DNA of 55,868 bases from Ilumatobacter sp. (GCA_007693335.1 REDU01000076.1:1-55868), one strand, 5' to 3'; counted from the first letter of the stretch, positions 7,422-16,641 are shown. The notes: generated from the letters alone by a model not told the origin. Numbers and translations are program-made.

Positions 7422-9685
7422 CGGTCGCGCTCACGACCACCGGCTCCACCTCTGCCCGCGCCTCCTCCCCGTTCCGGGTGGGTGCACCCAACGTCGTGGT
7501 CGTCGTGCTCGACGACACCGGGTTCGCTCAGCTCGGCTGCTACGGCTCCGACATCGCGACGCCGGCGATCGACGGCATCGCAGGGCGAGGTGTGCGCCTC
7601 ACGAACTTCCACACCACCGCGGTGTGCTCGCCGACCCGTGCCTGCCTGCTGACCGGGCGCAACCACCACCGCGTCGGGATGGGCATGCTGCCCGATCTGC
7701 CGATGAACTTCCCGGGCTACACCGCTCGCATCCCACCGGAGGCCGGCACCCTCGCCGAGATCCTCCGCGCCGAGGGCTACGCCACGTTCGCGGTGGGCAA
7801 GTGGCACCTCACGCCCCGCGACCAACGTTCGCCCTCGGGGCCGTTCGAGAACTGGCCGCTCGGCAAGGGCTTCGAGCACTACTACGGGTTCCTCGGCGGC
7901 GACGCCAACCACTGGGCACCCGAGCTGGTGCGTGGCAACACCTACGTCGATCCGCCCCGCACCCCCGACGAGGGCTACCACCTCAGCGAGGACCTGGCCG
8001 ACGAGACCATCGCCCGTGTCCGCGAGCTGCGACGCAACCAGCCGGACCGGCCGTTCCTCGTCTGGCTCGCCCTCGGCGCGACCCACGCCCCGCACCACGT
8101 CGCGCCCGAGTGGTCGGAGCCCTACCGGGGCAGGTTCGACGGCGGCTGGGACGCCTGGCGGAGGGAGGCCCTCGACCGCCAGATCGAACTCGGCATCGTG
8201 AAGTCCGGCACCGATCTGCCCTCGCCGTCGGAGCACGTCCCCGACTGGGAGGGCCTGGACGCCGACCACCAGCGCCTCTACGCCCGGATGATGGAGGTCT
8301 ACGCCGGATTCCTCACCCACGCCGATGCGCAGATCGGGCGCGTGCTCACCGCGCTCGACGAGCTCGGCCAACTCGAGAACACGATCGTGGTCGTGGTGTC
8401 GGACAACGGTGCCTCGGGTGAGGCCGGGCCTCACGGCTCGGTGAGCGAGTTCCGTTTCGCGCAGGGACGTGACGAGGACATCGAGCTGAACCTGCGCATG
8501 ATCGACGAGCTCGGCGGCCCGCTCACCTACAACCACTACCCGTGGGGCTGGGCCGAGGCCGGCAACACTCCGGTCCGTCGGTTCAAGCGGTACACGTTCG
8601 AGGGCGGGGTTCGAGATCCGCTCATCATCTCCTGGCCGGCGGGGCTGGCCGCCCGGGGTGAGATCCGTCACCAGTACTGCCATGCCATCGACATGTTGCC
8701 CACGGTGCTCGACCTCGTCGACGTCGAGCCACCCGACACGGTCGACGGCGTGCCGCAGATGAGCCTGGACGGCGTCACGCTCCGACCGATGCTCGACCAC
8801 GCTGACGCCCCCGATCCGAGGACGAGCCAGTACTACGAGTGCTGGGGCAGCCGGGCGATGTACGAGGACGGCTGGAAGGTCGTCACCAACCACGTCAACC
8901 AGCTCACCCATGCCGAACGCGACCTCATCGCTGGCAGCGACGACTTCGAGGCCGACCACTGGCACCTGTTCGACACCCGCGCCGACATGGCCGAGAACCA
9001 CGATGTCGGCGAGCAGCACCCCGAGATCCTCGATCGACTCGTGGCCCGCTGGTACGAGGAAGCCGAGCGCAACGGTGTCCTCCCGCTCAGCGACGGGGTC
9101 ATGGATCGCCTCGGGCACCTGTTCCTGCCGTGGCCGACCGGGGCGTCGCGGGTCGAGCTGCGCCCCGGTGAGCGGCTGTTCGAGGACAGCACTCCTTCGA
9201 TGAGCAACGGGTTCACGATCACCGCTCACCTGGGTGCACCGCTGGAGGCCGACGCGCGCGGCGTCATCGCCGAGCAAGGTGACCACAACGGCGGATGGGT
9301 GTGGCACCTGGCCGACGGCCGGCTGACGTTCGCCTGCAGCTTCGTGAGCGAGTACCTCACCGAGCTCACCGTCGACATGCCGACCGGCGCCACCACGCTG
9401 CAGGTGATCGGGCGACCGCACCAGGGTCGGATGGAGGTCGTCTGCGCCGCCGATCGAACGGTGCTCGGGCGCACTCGACTGCCGCACGAGTGGCCGGGGC
9501 TGTGGACCCCCAACTCGGCCGCATCGCTGCTGGTCGGGGTCGGGCGGCCACTGCCGGTGTACGACGGTTACGACCCGACCGTCGCGTTCAGCGGGGTGCT
9601 GGACCTGCTGGTGGTCACTTCAGGCGGCGGATCTGCGTTCACCGATCTCGCCCATCAGATCGAGACCGCGTTCCGGAACCAATGA
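7418..9685 (+). CDS. arylsulfatase (type I, formylglycine-dependent)
   Basis: A 755-residue sulfatase of the AtsA-like group that hydrolyses sulfate esters. The metal-binding start VVVVLDDTGFAQLGCYG is followed by CSPTRACLLTGR (Cys near residue 70), the CxPxR signature in which Cys becomes formylglycine. Further active-site segments are GKWHL, and VVSDNGASGEAGPHG. After the catalytic domain (about residues 20-560) there is a beta-rich C-terminal extension of roughly 190 residues, as in long actinobacterial arylsulfatases. No signal peptide is evident, so it is probably cytoplasmic, which fits use on an imported sulfated compound. Start GTG 7418 overlaps the previous stop (GTGA). Confidence 0.93.
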   Translation: MTVALTTTGSTSARASSPFRVGAPNVVVVVLDDTGFAQLGCYGSDIATPAIDGIAGRGVRLTNFHTTAVCSPTRACLLTGRNHHRVGMGMLPDLPMNFPGYTARIPPEAGTLAEILRAEGYATFAVGKWHLTPRDQRSPSGPFENWPLGKGFEHYYGFLGGDANHWAPELVRGNTYVDPPRTPDEGYHLSEDLADETIARVRELRRNQPDRPFLVWLALGATHAPHHVAPEWSEPYRGRFDGGWDAWRREALDRQIELGIVKSGTDLPSPSEHVPDWEGLDADHQRLYARMMEVYAGFLTHADAQIGRVLTALDELGQLENTIVVVVSDNGASGEAGPHGSVSEFRFAQGRDEDIELNLRMIDELGGPLTYNHYPWGWAEAGNTPVRRFKRYTFEGGVRDPLIISWPAGLAARGEIRHQYCHAIDMLPTVLDLVDVEPPDTVDGVPQMSLDGVTLRPMLDHADAPDPRTSQYYECWGSRAMYEDGWKVVTNHVNQLTHAERDLIAGSDDFEADHWHLFDTRADMAENHDVGEQHPEILDRLVARWYEEAERNGVLPLSDGVMDRLGHLFLPWPTGASRVELRPGERLFEDSTPSMSNGFTITAHLGAPLEADARGVIAEQGDHNGGWVWHLADGRLTFACSFVSEYLTELTVDMPTGATTLQVIGRPHQGRMEVVCAADRTVLGRTRLPHEWPGLWTPNSAASLLVGVGRPLPVYDGYDPTVAFSGVLDLLVVTSGGGSAFTDLAHQIETAFRNQ

Positions 9686-9717
9686 CTGTCCGAGCCCGAG
9701 CCGGCGTGGCCGTCTGA

Positions 9718-10605
9718 TCACGCCGACGTCGTCCATCGGTGGACCAGTGCCGAGATCTCGTCCATGGCGCTGGCGGCCGCGTCGTCGACCGGCATGTTGA
9801 GGTGCCAGACATGCGATCGACCCGGATGCACCGACAACGTGGCGTCGACGCCCGCAGTCAGCGCGGCATCCACCAGCGATCGCGCGTCGTCGAGGAGCAC
9901 CTCGTTCCCGCCGACCATCACGTGGATCGCCGGTAGCCCCGAGAGGTCGGCACGCGCCGGCGACGCGAGCGGCTCCGCTGGATCCGCCCCCTGCAGGTAG
10001 GTGTCGGCGGCCTCGCTCGCCGCGGCGAGCGAGAAGACCTGGTCGAGTTCGGCGTTCGTCTCGAACGTCGCTCCGGCATTGGACAGATCGGACCATGGTG
10101 AGATCACGATCGCCCCTGCCGGTAGCGGGAGCCCGTTGTCACGCGACACGATCAGGAGTGCGACCGTCAGCCCGGCACCCGCCGAGTCGCCAGCGATCAC
10201 CACGGAGCGCGGATCGAGTGCCCGGTCGTCGAGCATCCAGCGGTAGACGGCGAGCGCGTCGTCGACGGCGGCCGGGAAGGGGTGCTCCGGGGCCAGCCGG
10301 TAGTCGGGGAGCACCACCTCGGCGCCGGCGGCGGCGGTGAGACGCGATCCGTAGGCGCGGTAGGCCAGGGCGGAGCCCATCCGGTATCCGCCGCCGTGCA
10401 GGTACAAGATGGTGGTCCGCGATGGAGCGGCATCGGACCGTTCGACGGCGCACGACAGTCCCGGCACCGGAGAGCCGCTGAGCGGCTCGACCACGACTCC
10501 CTCGGCGATCGGGACTCCGGCGAGCTGCTGGTCGATCAGCGCGCGGCGCTCGACGAGCCAGTCGGGGGCTGGCGAGCCCTCGCGTGGTCGGTCAGGAGTG
10601 TTCAT
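9718..10605 (-). CDS. HSL-type alpha/beta hydrolase (esterase)
   Basis: A 295-residue esterase of the hormone-sensitive lipase family. It has the oxyanion motif LYLHGGGYRMGSA, DYRLAPEHPFPA, and the nucleophile elbow IAGDSAGAGL; the C-terminal His is in HPGRSHVWH and the acidic residue probably lies in the VGGNEVLLDD region. Length is typical of the family. ATG 10605 is preceded by AGAGGGG. It is convergent with the sulfatase and divergent from the IclR regulator, from which it is separated by 77 bases, so IclR is the likely regulator. Substrate is probably a short-chain ester or lactone. Confidence 0.92.
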   Translation of the reverse strand: MNTPDRPREGSPAPDWLVERRALIDQQLAGVPIAEGVVVEPLSGSPVPGLSCAVERSDAAPSRTTILYLHGGGYRMGSALAYRAYGSRLTAAAGAEVVLPDYRLAPEHPFPAAVDDALAVYRWMLDDRALDPRSVVIAGDSAGAGLTVALLIVSRDNGLPLPAGAIVISPWSDLSNAGATFETNAELDQVFSLAAASEAADTYLQGADPAEPLASPARADLSGLPAIHVMVGGNEVLLDDARSLVDAALTAGVDATLSVHPGRSHVWHLNMPVDDAAASAMDEISALVHRWTTSA

Positions 10606-10682
10606 CGGTGATGCCCCTCTCTTCGGTGTGCCCTCTCTATCGTGTCGGCAGCGTCGATCCCGATCACCACCGTTGACCCACC

Positions 10683-11594
10683 GTGCCTCGCCCCGCCCTC
10701 TCCGCCACCCGCGCCACACACGTGCTGTCGCAACTGGCCGTCCATCCTGACGGCCAGTGGACCATCGCCGAGCTGTCGCGGACGCTCGACATCAACCTGT
10801 CGTCGTTGCACGCCGTGCTGGCGACGCTCGAGGCGGAGGGCTTCGTGCGGCGTGATCCGGTGAGTCGCTCCTACCGGATCGGGCCGTCGGCGGCGGCACT
10901 CGGCATCGGCGCCCTGCGCTCGCAGCCGGTCATCACGAGCGCCGAGCACGACCTCGACGTGCTCGCACGCGAGCTCGGGCTCGAGGGTTTCGTCACCGCC
11001 GCCGGCGGCGCCACGATCGTGGTGCTGGCGCGCGTCGGCCATCACCGACCGTCGAGTCCGAGCCTGCGCGTCGCGCAGCGGATCCCGCTCGTCCCACCAC
11101 TCGGCGCCGTCTTCGTGGCCTGGGCCGACGACGCCGAGCGCAACGCCTGGCTCGAGAGCGCATCGCCCGCTGACACCGAGCGAGACCTTCGGGACGAAAT
11201 GCTCCGGGTGGTGCGCGGTCGTGGGTACGCCGTCGGGCTCGAGGTGCCGGAGCGCGAGCGGTTCGGGGCTGCCATCGTGTCGACCCCGGATCGACAGGCC
11301 TCGGAGGAAGCACGCACCGTCGAGCGCGCCCTCGACGACTTGTCGCGTACCGAGTACCAGCTCGGTGAGATCGTCGACGGTGTGTCTCATCGGGTGAGCG
11401 TGCTCGCCGCGCCGGTGTTCGATCGGCACGGCCACGTCGAGCTGGCCCTGACGCTGGCCGGGTTCGACACACCGCTCACGTCGGACGCGCTCCGCGCCCT
11501 CGGGGCGCGCCTGCGCGACGCCGCCGTCGTGCTGACCCGCTCGAGCGGGGGAGTGGTGCCGAGCCGGCTTGCGTCGACGGACGGGTCGATCTAA
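10683..11594 (+). CDS. IclR family transcriptional regulator
   Basis: A 303-residue IclR-type regulator. The winged helix is in the first 70 residues: WTIAELSRTLDINLSSLHAV, then LEAEGFVRRDPVSRSYRIG; the remainder is the effector-binding GAF-like domain, ending with the usual LGARLRDAAVVLTR helix. Start GTG 10683. IclR proteins regulate adjacent catabolic genes for aromatic or small organic acids. Divergence from the esterase and position ahead of an oxidoreductase remnant and an SDR suggest a catabolic regulon, with effector unknown. Confidence 0.92.
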   Translation: MPRPALSATRATHVLSQLAVHPDGQWTIAELSRTLDINLSSLHAVLATLEAEGFVRRDPVSRSYRIGPSAAALGIGALRSQPVITSAEHDLDVLARELGLEGFVTAAGGATIVVLARVGHHRPSSPSLRVAQRIPLVPPLGAVFVAWADDAERNAWLESASPADTERDLRDEMLRVVRGRGYAVGLEVPERERFGAAIVSTPDRQASEEARTVERALDDLSRTEYQLGEIVDGVSHRVSVLAAPVFDRHGHVELALTLAGFDTPLTSDALRALGARLRDAAVVLTRSSGGVVPSRLASTDGSI

Positions 11595-11703
11595 TGTCAC
11601 CACAACGCAAAGCCTACTTCATCATTGCAAAGGCAATCGACCCGCAACGGTGAGGTGGTGATCGACGACTGCCGCGACGCGGCATGATGCACGGGGGGTG
11701 CAG

Positions 11704-12084
11704 ATGAAGCTCGACCTGCTCTACGAGTTCCAGCCCAAGGTGAAGCCGTGGGACGAACCGTGCCCGTCGAACGAGGTGGTGCTCGGCGCGCTCTCACAGA
11801 TCACCGAGAACCTCCGGCTCGGCTTCGGGGTGTCGCTCATGCCACCGGGGTTCCAGCACCCGGCCCGGGTGGCCGAGAAGGTTGCCACCGTCGACGTGCT
11901 CTCGCACGGTCGGGTCGAGTGGGGCACCGGGCGCTCCACCCCGATGGAACAGCGCTCCTTCGGCGTCCCCGCCGACGATCGATCCCGCGAGCAGTGGCGT
12001 GGGGCGGTCGAGTTCGTGGTCACCGCGTGGGAGCAGGAGCGCTTCAGCTGCCGCGACGATCTGATGAGGCCGACGTGGATCTGA
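11704..12084 (+). pseudogene. truncated luciferase-like (LLM class) flavin monooxygenase
   Basis: Only about 126 residues remain of a family that is normally 330-400 residues long. The N-terminus KLDLLYEFQPKVKPWDE is normal, then the protein jumps straight to PSNEVVLGALSQITENLRLG, skipping about 40 residues that would carry the first helix-strand units of the TIM barrel. VAEKVATVDVLSHGRVEWG and REQWRGAVEFVVTAWEQERF are intact, after which the C-terminal half is missing and the frame stops at 12084. Both losses look like deletions that happened to keep or end the frame. G-rich GGGGGG lies 5 bases before ATG 11704, so it may still be expressed. Overlaps the SDR start by 10 bases. Confidence 0.8.
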
Positions 12085-12932
12085 ACTCCACCTTGCGCGA
12101 ACAGGCGCGACGGCAGCGGGCCCAGGCCGACGAGCTGTTCGGTCTGCGCGGCCACGGTGTCCTCGTGGTCGGCGGCGGCGCCGGGATCGGCGCGGCGACG
12201 TGCCATCACCTCGCCGCCGCCGGAGCGCGAGTGGCCGTCGCCGACGTCGAACTCGAGCGGGCCGAAAGCGTCGCCGCGGAACTCGACGGCACGGGCACCG
12301 CACCGATCGCCCTCGTGGCCGACGTGGCCCAGCCCGATGCTGCCCGTCAACTCGTGCACGACGCGGCGGCCGGTCTCGGCCGCCTCGACGCTGTCGTCAA
12401 CATCGTGGGGGTGGCCGGATGGGGTCCGCTGCTCGAGATGGACCTCGACCAGTGGCACCTCGACCTCGAGCGCAACCTCACCCATCACGTCGTGATCGCG
12501 ACCGAGGCGGCCCGGCTGATGATCGACGCCGAGACACGGGGTTCGATCGCCATGGTCGCATCGGTGAGCGGCTTGTACGGAGCCCCCCGCCACGCCGCCT
12601 ACGGGGCGGCCAAAGCCGGTGTCATGTCGCTCGCCCGATCGATGGCCAACGAGTGGGGTCCGCTGGGAATCCGCGTCAACGCCGTCGCCCCCGACATCAT
12701 CGCCACACCACGCGTGGTCGACGGGTTCACCCAGCGGGGCATCACCGACATCGACGCGATCGCACGAGCCGACGGTACACCGCTCGGTCGCTGGGGCCAG
12801 CCCGAGGAGATCGCCGGGCCGCTGTTGTTCCTCGTCTCCGAACTCTCGAGCTTCATCACCGGACAGACCATCGTCGTCGACGGGGGAACGCAGGCGGCCT
12901 TCCCCCACGCCGGGGCTCGGCCCTTCTCCTGA
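12075..12932 (+). CDS. SDR family NAD(P)-dependent oxidoreductase
   Basis: A classical short-chain dehydrogenase of about 285 residues with an N-terminal helix of ~20 residues. The cofactor motif is VGGGAGIGAATCHHL (a TGxxxGIG variant), followed by VADV for adenine binding, and the catalytic Ser-Tyr-Lys set lies in ASVSGLYG and YGAAKAGVMSLAR. The end GQTIVVDGGTQAA is the usual SDR C-terminus. Start GTG 12075 overlaps the monooxygenase remnant; the deletion upstream may have placed the gene under that promoter. Substrate likely a hydroxy compound; specifics unknown. Confidence 0.9.
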   Translation: MDLNSTLREQARRQRAQADELFGLRGHGVLVVGGGAGIGAATCHHLAAAGARVAVADVELERAESVAAELDGTGTAPIALVADVAQPDAARQLVHDAAAGLGRLDAVVNIVGVAGWGPLLEMDLDQWHLDLERNLTHHVVIATEAARLMIDAETRGSIAMVASVSGLYGAPRHAAYGAAKAGVMSLARSMANEWGPLGIRVNAVAPDIIATPRVVDGFTQRGITDIDAIARADGTPLGRWGQPEEIAGPLLFLVSELSSFITGQTIVVDGGTQAAFPHAGARPFS

Positions 12933-13252
12933 TCACCCAGTGCTGCGAGGTCCTCGCATCACGATCTACGTGTCCAAGAGCATGTACCGCAGTTCGGCGG
13001 CCCTGCGCGAAGTTCCGGACGGCTGTCAACCGTTTCATGGCCCGTAGGTCGCAGGTCCGCATCTGTCCCCAGAAGTCGCGTGTCGTGCGCTCTCGCGGGC
13101 CCAGTCGACGTCCTTCTGTGAAGGGTCGTATCCGCCCGGCCGTCGCACTCAGGATCGGCGAGTGATGATGACCTTCGCCCCTGTTGTCGATCGTGGTGAT
13201 GACGGATGTTCACGGGGGGAATTGGCGATGGTGCCACTGAGAGGGGAGCGCG
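12933..13252. other. 320-base gap
   Basis: No coding sequence that I can support. It holds a short hairpin after the SDR stop (12944-12958) and, at its right end, GAGAGGGGAG serving as ribosome binding site for the stress protein at 13253. The minus-strand reading frame across this gap extends into the stress protein gene and shows no family features. Confidence 0.6.
12944..12958 (+). terminator. weak hairpin after the SDR gene
   Basis: TGCGAG-GTC-CTCGCA: a 6-bp perfect stem with a 3-base loop, 11 bases after the SDR stop codon. There is no T tract, so a terminator role is tentative. Confidence 0.35.
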
Positions 13253-13714
13253 ATGAGCTACGACACGGTCGTGGTCGGTTATGACGGGTCCAGCGACGCC
13301 GACCGCGCGGTGGAGGCCGCAGCCGATCAGGTCAATCCGGACGGGACGGTTCATGTGGTGACCGCGTTCCGACCCGAGTCGAACGCCAGACTCGTCGCGC
13401 ATCTCCAGCAGTTGCCCGAGGAGTTCCGCTACGTCTACGACCCGGACGCCGCCGAGACCTCACGGCAACAGGCCGCCCTGGAGCGACTCCAGGACCGAGG
13501 CGTGCACTGCGAAGGGCACGTCGTCCCCGATGATGCCGCCGCAGCGATCATCGACGTCGCACAACGCACAGGGGCCGATCTCGTCGTCGTCGGCAGCCGC
13601 GGCCTCGGCGGGGTGCAGCGGTTCCTCCGCGGCAGCGTCTCGGCACGAATTGCTGCGCATGCCCCGATGAGTGTGCTGATCGTCCACGAGACCGGCGCCG
13701 CGCTGCCCGACTGA
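13253..13714 (+). CDS. universal stress protein (UspA family, single domain)
   Basis: A 153-residue single-domain universal stress protein. It opens YDTVVVGYDGSSDADRAVEAA (first strand and helix), and ends with VVVGSRGLGGVQRFLRGSVS, the G-2x-G-9x-G-S ATP-binding motif, followed by APMSVLIVH. GAGAGGGGAGCG before the ATG is a strong ribosome binding site. Such proteins bind ATP and respond to stress or stasis. A second, tandem-domain stress protein lies about 4.5 kb downstream on the other strand. Confidence 0.94.
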   Translation: MSYDTVVVGYDGSSDADRAVEAAADQVNPDGTVHVVTAFRPESNARLVAHLQQLPEEFRYVYDPDAAETSRQQAALERLQDRGVHCEGHVVPDDAAAAIIDVAQRTGADLVVVGSRGLGGVQRFLRGSVSARIAAHAPMSVLIVHETGAALPD

Positions 13715-13753
13715 GATCTCGGCCCAGCGGGCTCGATCGTGGATGTGGCCGCT

Positions 13754-13786
13754 GACGTGGTCCGGGGGACCCCGGCGGGTCACGTC
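13754..13786 (+). terminator. hairpin between convergent genes
   Basis: GACGTG ... CACGTC arms (13754-13759 and 13781-13786) enclose a perfect CCGGGG-GA-CCCCGG stem (13762-13775). It lies in the 207-base space between the converging stress protein and glycosyltransferase genes, a sensible place for a terminator acting on either strand. No T tract, which is common in high-GC actinobacteria. The 8-base palindrome GAGATCTC also flanks it at 13713-13720 and 13799-13806. Confidence 0.5.
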
Positions 13787-13921
13787 CAGACTCGTGCGGA
13801 GATCTCGCCCCACAGAGCCCGGAACGCCGATGCTGCAGCGCTGGTTGGAGCGAAGGCGGCCACGGGTGCACGCGCTGCCCCGATCGGGAGGTGTCGCGGG
13901 TGTGGGTGACCTGCCGCGTGG

Positions 13922-15343
13922 TCAGTCGTCGTAGAGCGCCCGCACCACGCCGAGCCAGCGACGCAGGTGGGTGTCGCCGAGGTGGGTGTCGATCGCCCTC
14001 GCTCTGGCACCCTCACCCAGCCGACGGCGGAGGTCGTCGTCGTCGAGGATGCGGCACACGGCCGCGCCGAACTCCTCGAGGTCGGTCGGGTCCTGCACGA
14101 GCAGGCCCGACTCGCCGTCGATCACCTGATCGATCAGTCCGCCGACCGCGCTCGCGACCACCGGCGTCCCCTTCAACATGGCTTCGGCCGCGGTGAGACC
14201 GAACCCCTCCGCGAGGCTCTTCTGCGTCACGACGTGTGCGTGCCGCTGGAGCGCGTTGACGATCACCGCGTTCTCCTCCAGATCGTGCATCGGCAGACAC
14301 GCCAGCTGCACCCGCGCCCGCACCGCATGCGGCAACTGGCGCCAGAGGTTCCAGCATTCCTGCAGTACCTGGCCACCCTCGGGATCGTCGGCCACCGCCG
14401 TCACCACGGGCCCGGCGAGCACCAACTGGGCGGTCCGGCCCGAGTCGACGTACTCGGCGAACGCCTGCATCACGCCGGCCATGTCCTTCATCGAGTCCCA
14501 TCGCGAGATCTGCACCACCAGCGGCACGTCGGGCCCCGGCGGCGGGCCCGTCCGCACGATGTCGCACATCAGTTCCACCCGACCCGGCGAACCATCGTCG
14601 CGCTCGAACACGGTGTCGCCCGGCGTCCCGGCGATCAGTCCGACGTGGGTGAGGATCGCCTCGACCGTGGCGTCGTCGAGGTTCTGGTTCTTCGGTGCGA
14701 ACGGATCGATCGACGGCCAGATCACCGACAGTCGGTCGGGCGACACCCAGTCGGGCGGGAACCGACGGTCGGAGAACACGTAGTGATCGACGAACGGCTC
14801 GAGGTACGGCCGCAGGAACTCCCAGCCGGTCCGGCTGTGATCGTTCTGCTCGTCGATGCCGACGTGGCACCGCCACACCACCTTGCACCCGAGTTGCTTC
14901 GCAAGCGCGGCCAGCCCAGCGGTCTGCGGATCGTGCAGCACGACGATGTCGCCCTCGCGGGCGTGCGCCGCCAAGGCGTCTCTCTCCGGTTGCAGCGTGT
15001 CGTCGTAGATGAGGTGCTCCGCCTCGCCGAGGTCTCCGCCGTCACCCGCCGTGCCGTACAGGTGGTTGTGGAGGCGCTTCGTGACCTCGAAGAACTCCGG
15101 GTTGCCGTCGATCACCAACCACCGGGTATCGAGGCCGATCCCCCGGATCAGGCCGAGCAGCACGTGCAGCATCTCGGCGACACCACCACCGGCAGCTGTC
15201 GAGCTCACGTTGATCACACTGCGCCCCCGCAACCGCTCGAGGACTTCCTGCGCTGCGTGGACGGCGAACAACTCGGTCCGGTCCTCCCCGACGACCGCGG
15301 AGAACCGGAACGGATCGCGCGACGTGATCGCGACGTGCTCCAT
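13922..15343 (-). CDS. GT4 glycosyltransferase, trehalose synthase (TreT)-like
   Basis: A 473-residue GT-B enzyme closely resembling trehalose glycosyltransferring synthases, which join NDP-glucose and glucose. Hallmarks are INVSSTAAGGGVAEMLHVLL (N-terminal acceptor site), FFEVTKRLHNHLYG, VVWRCHVGIDEQN, VVQISRWDSMKD at the start of the second domain, and SLAEGFGLTAAEAMLKGTPV, the E-x7-E nucleotide-sugar motif. I start at ATG 15343 (MEHVAITSRD) because relatives begin there; an in-frame ATG at 15385 would add 14 residues. No clear Shine-Dalgarno for either. Product probably trehalose as an osmolyte or stress protectant, in keeping with flanking stress proteins. Confidence 0.87.
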   Translation of the reverse strand: MEHVAITSRDPFRFSAVVGEDRTELFAVHAAQEVLERLRGRSVINVSSTAAGGGVAEMLHVLLGLIRGIGLDTRWLVIDGNPEFFEVTKRLHNHLYGTAGDGGDLGEAEHLIYDDTLQPERDALAAHAREGDIVVLHDPQTAGLAALAKQLGCKVVWRCHVGIDEQNDHSRTGWEFLRPYLEPFVDHYVFSDRRFPPDWVSPDRLSVIWPSIDPFAPKNQNLDDATVEAILTHVGLIAGTPGDTVFERDDGSPGRVELMCDIVRTGPPPGPDVPLVVQISRWDSMKDMAGVMQAFAEYVDSGRTAQLVLAGPVVTAVADDPEGGQVLQECWNLWRQLPHAVRARVQLACLPMHDLEENAVIVNALQRHAHVVTQKSLAEGFGLTAAEAMLKGTPVVASAVGGLIDQVIDGESGLLVQDPTDLEEFGAAVCRILDDDDLRRRLGEGARARAIDTHLGDTHLRRWLGVVRALYDD

Positions 15344-15469
15344 GGTGCACCAGTCTGTCCGACGGAGCCACCCTCCAGCGGCCATCGTCGCTCAGGTGGA
15401 CCTCGGCGATGATCACACTGTCGGCCGTCGCCAGCGCGGCGTTGATCTCGTCCCGTGTCGCTCGCCGGT

Positions 15470-16510
15470 CTAGGAGGGCACGACCACGGCGCGGCCTCGG
15501 ACCTCGCCGTCCTTGAGCGCCCCGTAGGCCTTCGGCGCATCGTTCAACGAGAAGCGCTGGACGTGCGCGTCGAGATGACCGCGGCGGGCCAGTTCGAACA
15601 CCTCCATCAGCTCGGTGATGCTCCCCCAGTAGGTGGTGGCGAGCGACACCTCGTACGGGAGGGCGAAGAAGCTGTACTCCATGGTGCCACCACCGATGCC
15701 GACGACGGTCAGGTGCCCGAGTGTCTTCACGACCTGTGCGGCGAGCTGCATGGTCGCGTCGACGCCGACGAAGTCGATCACGACCTCGGCACCGCGACCG
15801 GCGGTGTGCTCCCGGATCTCGTCGGCGGCACTCTCCCCGGACATCACGGTGTGGTCGGCGCCCAGCTCGCTGGCGAGCGACAGCGCGTCCTCCCGGTTGT
15901 CGACCGCGATGATGCGCGCATCGCTCAATGCGCGAGCGATCTGTACCCCCATGTGCCCCAGGCCGCCGATGCCGATGAGTACCGCAGTCGAGCCGGGGAC
16001 GAGCAGTGGCAACGATCGGGCGATGGCGTGGTACGGGGTGAGCCCGGCATCGGTGAGCGGCGCTGCGACCACCGGGTCCAAGTCGCCGATGGGTACCAGC
16101 AAGCGCGCGTCGGGGATCAACATCTTGTCGGCCATGCCACCATCGGCACCGAGTCCGCCGCCCAGGCGTCCGATCTCACTCTGACGTTCGCAGTAGTTCT
16201 CCATGCCCTGCCGACAGCGATGGCAGCGCCCGCATCCCCAGGGCCCGTACACCGCGACTGGCATTCCTCTCTCGAGCCCGGTCACCCCCGCGCCGATCGC
16301 TTCGACGCGTCCGGCGTTCTCGTGCCCGAGCGTGAATGGCGGATCGAACGGCATCTGTCCGGCTTCGAAGTCCTCGAAGAGGTGGAGATCGGAATGGCAC
16401 GCGCCCGCTGCCTCGATCGTGATCAGCACCTGGCCGGCGCCCGGCTCGGGATCATCGATCTCCTGCAACTCCGGCGGTGTCTTCCAGTCGGTGAATCGCA
16501 GGGCGCGCAT
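15470..16510 (-). CDS. zinc-dependent alcohol dehydrogenase
   Basis: A 346-residue medium-chain zinc alcohol dehydrogenase. Catalytic zinc ligands are in GACHSDLH and GHENAG, the structural zinc loop CGRCHRCRQGMENYC has four cysteines, and the NAD site is VLIGIGGLGHMGVQIA with VDNRED after the second strand (Asp, favouring NAD). Start ATG 16510 (MRALRFTDW) is preceded by GGGAGA. An upstream palindrome CGGGTA-C-TACCCG at 16549-16561 may be part of its promoter. Divergent from the NuoF-like gene; together they could oxidise an alcohol and reuse the NADH, but that is inference. Confidence 0.92.
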   Translation of the reverse strand: MRALRFTDWKTPPELQEIDDPEPGAGQVLITIEAAGACHSDLHLFEDFEAGQMPFDPPFTLGHENAGRVEAIGAGVTGLERGMPVAVYGPWGCGRCHRCRQGMENYCERQSEIGRLGGGLGADGGMADKMLIPDARLLVPIGDLDPVVAAPLTDAGLTPYHAIARSLPLLVPGSTAVLIGIGGLGHMGVQIARALSDARIIAVDNREDALSLASELGADHTVMSGESAADEIREHTAGRGAEVVIDFVGVDATMQLAAQVVKTLGHLTVVGIGGGTMEYSFFALPYEVSLATTYWGSITELMEVFELARRGHLDAHVQRFSLNDAPKAYGALKDGEVRGRAVVVPS

Positions 16511-16548
16511 GGCAACTCGTCTCCCGTGGTCTCGGTGTTCGCTGACAC

Positions 16549-16561
16549 CGGGTACTACCCG
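16549..16561. promoter_or_regulatory. 13-base palindrome upstream of the alcohol dehydrogenase
   Basis: CGGGTACTACCCG, symmetric around a central C. On the minus strand it reads through TAGTAC, a possible -10. Lies about 40 bases before the dehydrogenase start. Confidence 0.35.
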
Positions 16562-16641
16562 CCGACGATCACCCACAAACTGCGAGGCCGCAGCATCGAC
16601 GTGATCCAGGCCTCGAACCCGTCGTCACGATTTCGTGGCAC

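Noticed and set aside
7019-9487. 822-residue minus-strand open frame
   Set aside because: It lies exactly antisense to the sulfatase and the gene before it, which have clear family motifs; the translation is His/Arg/Val-rich with no domain. High GC produces such frames.
12959-13402. 147-residue minus-strand frame in the gap before the stress protein
   Set aside because: Half of it is antisense to the stress protein and the rest lacks any motif or ribosome binding site.
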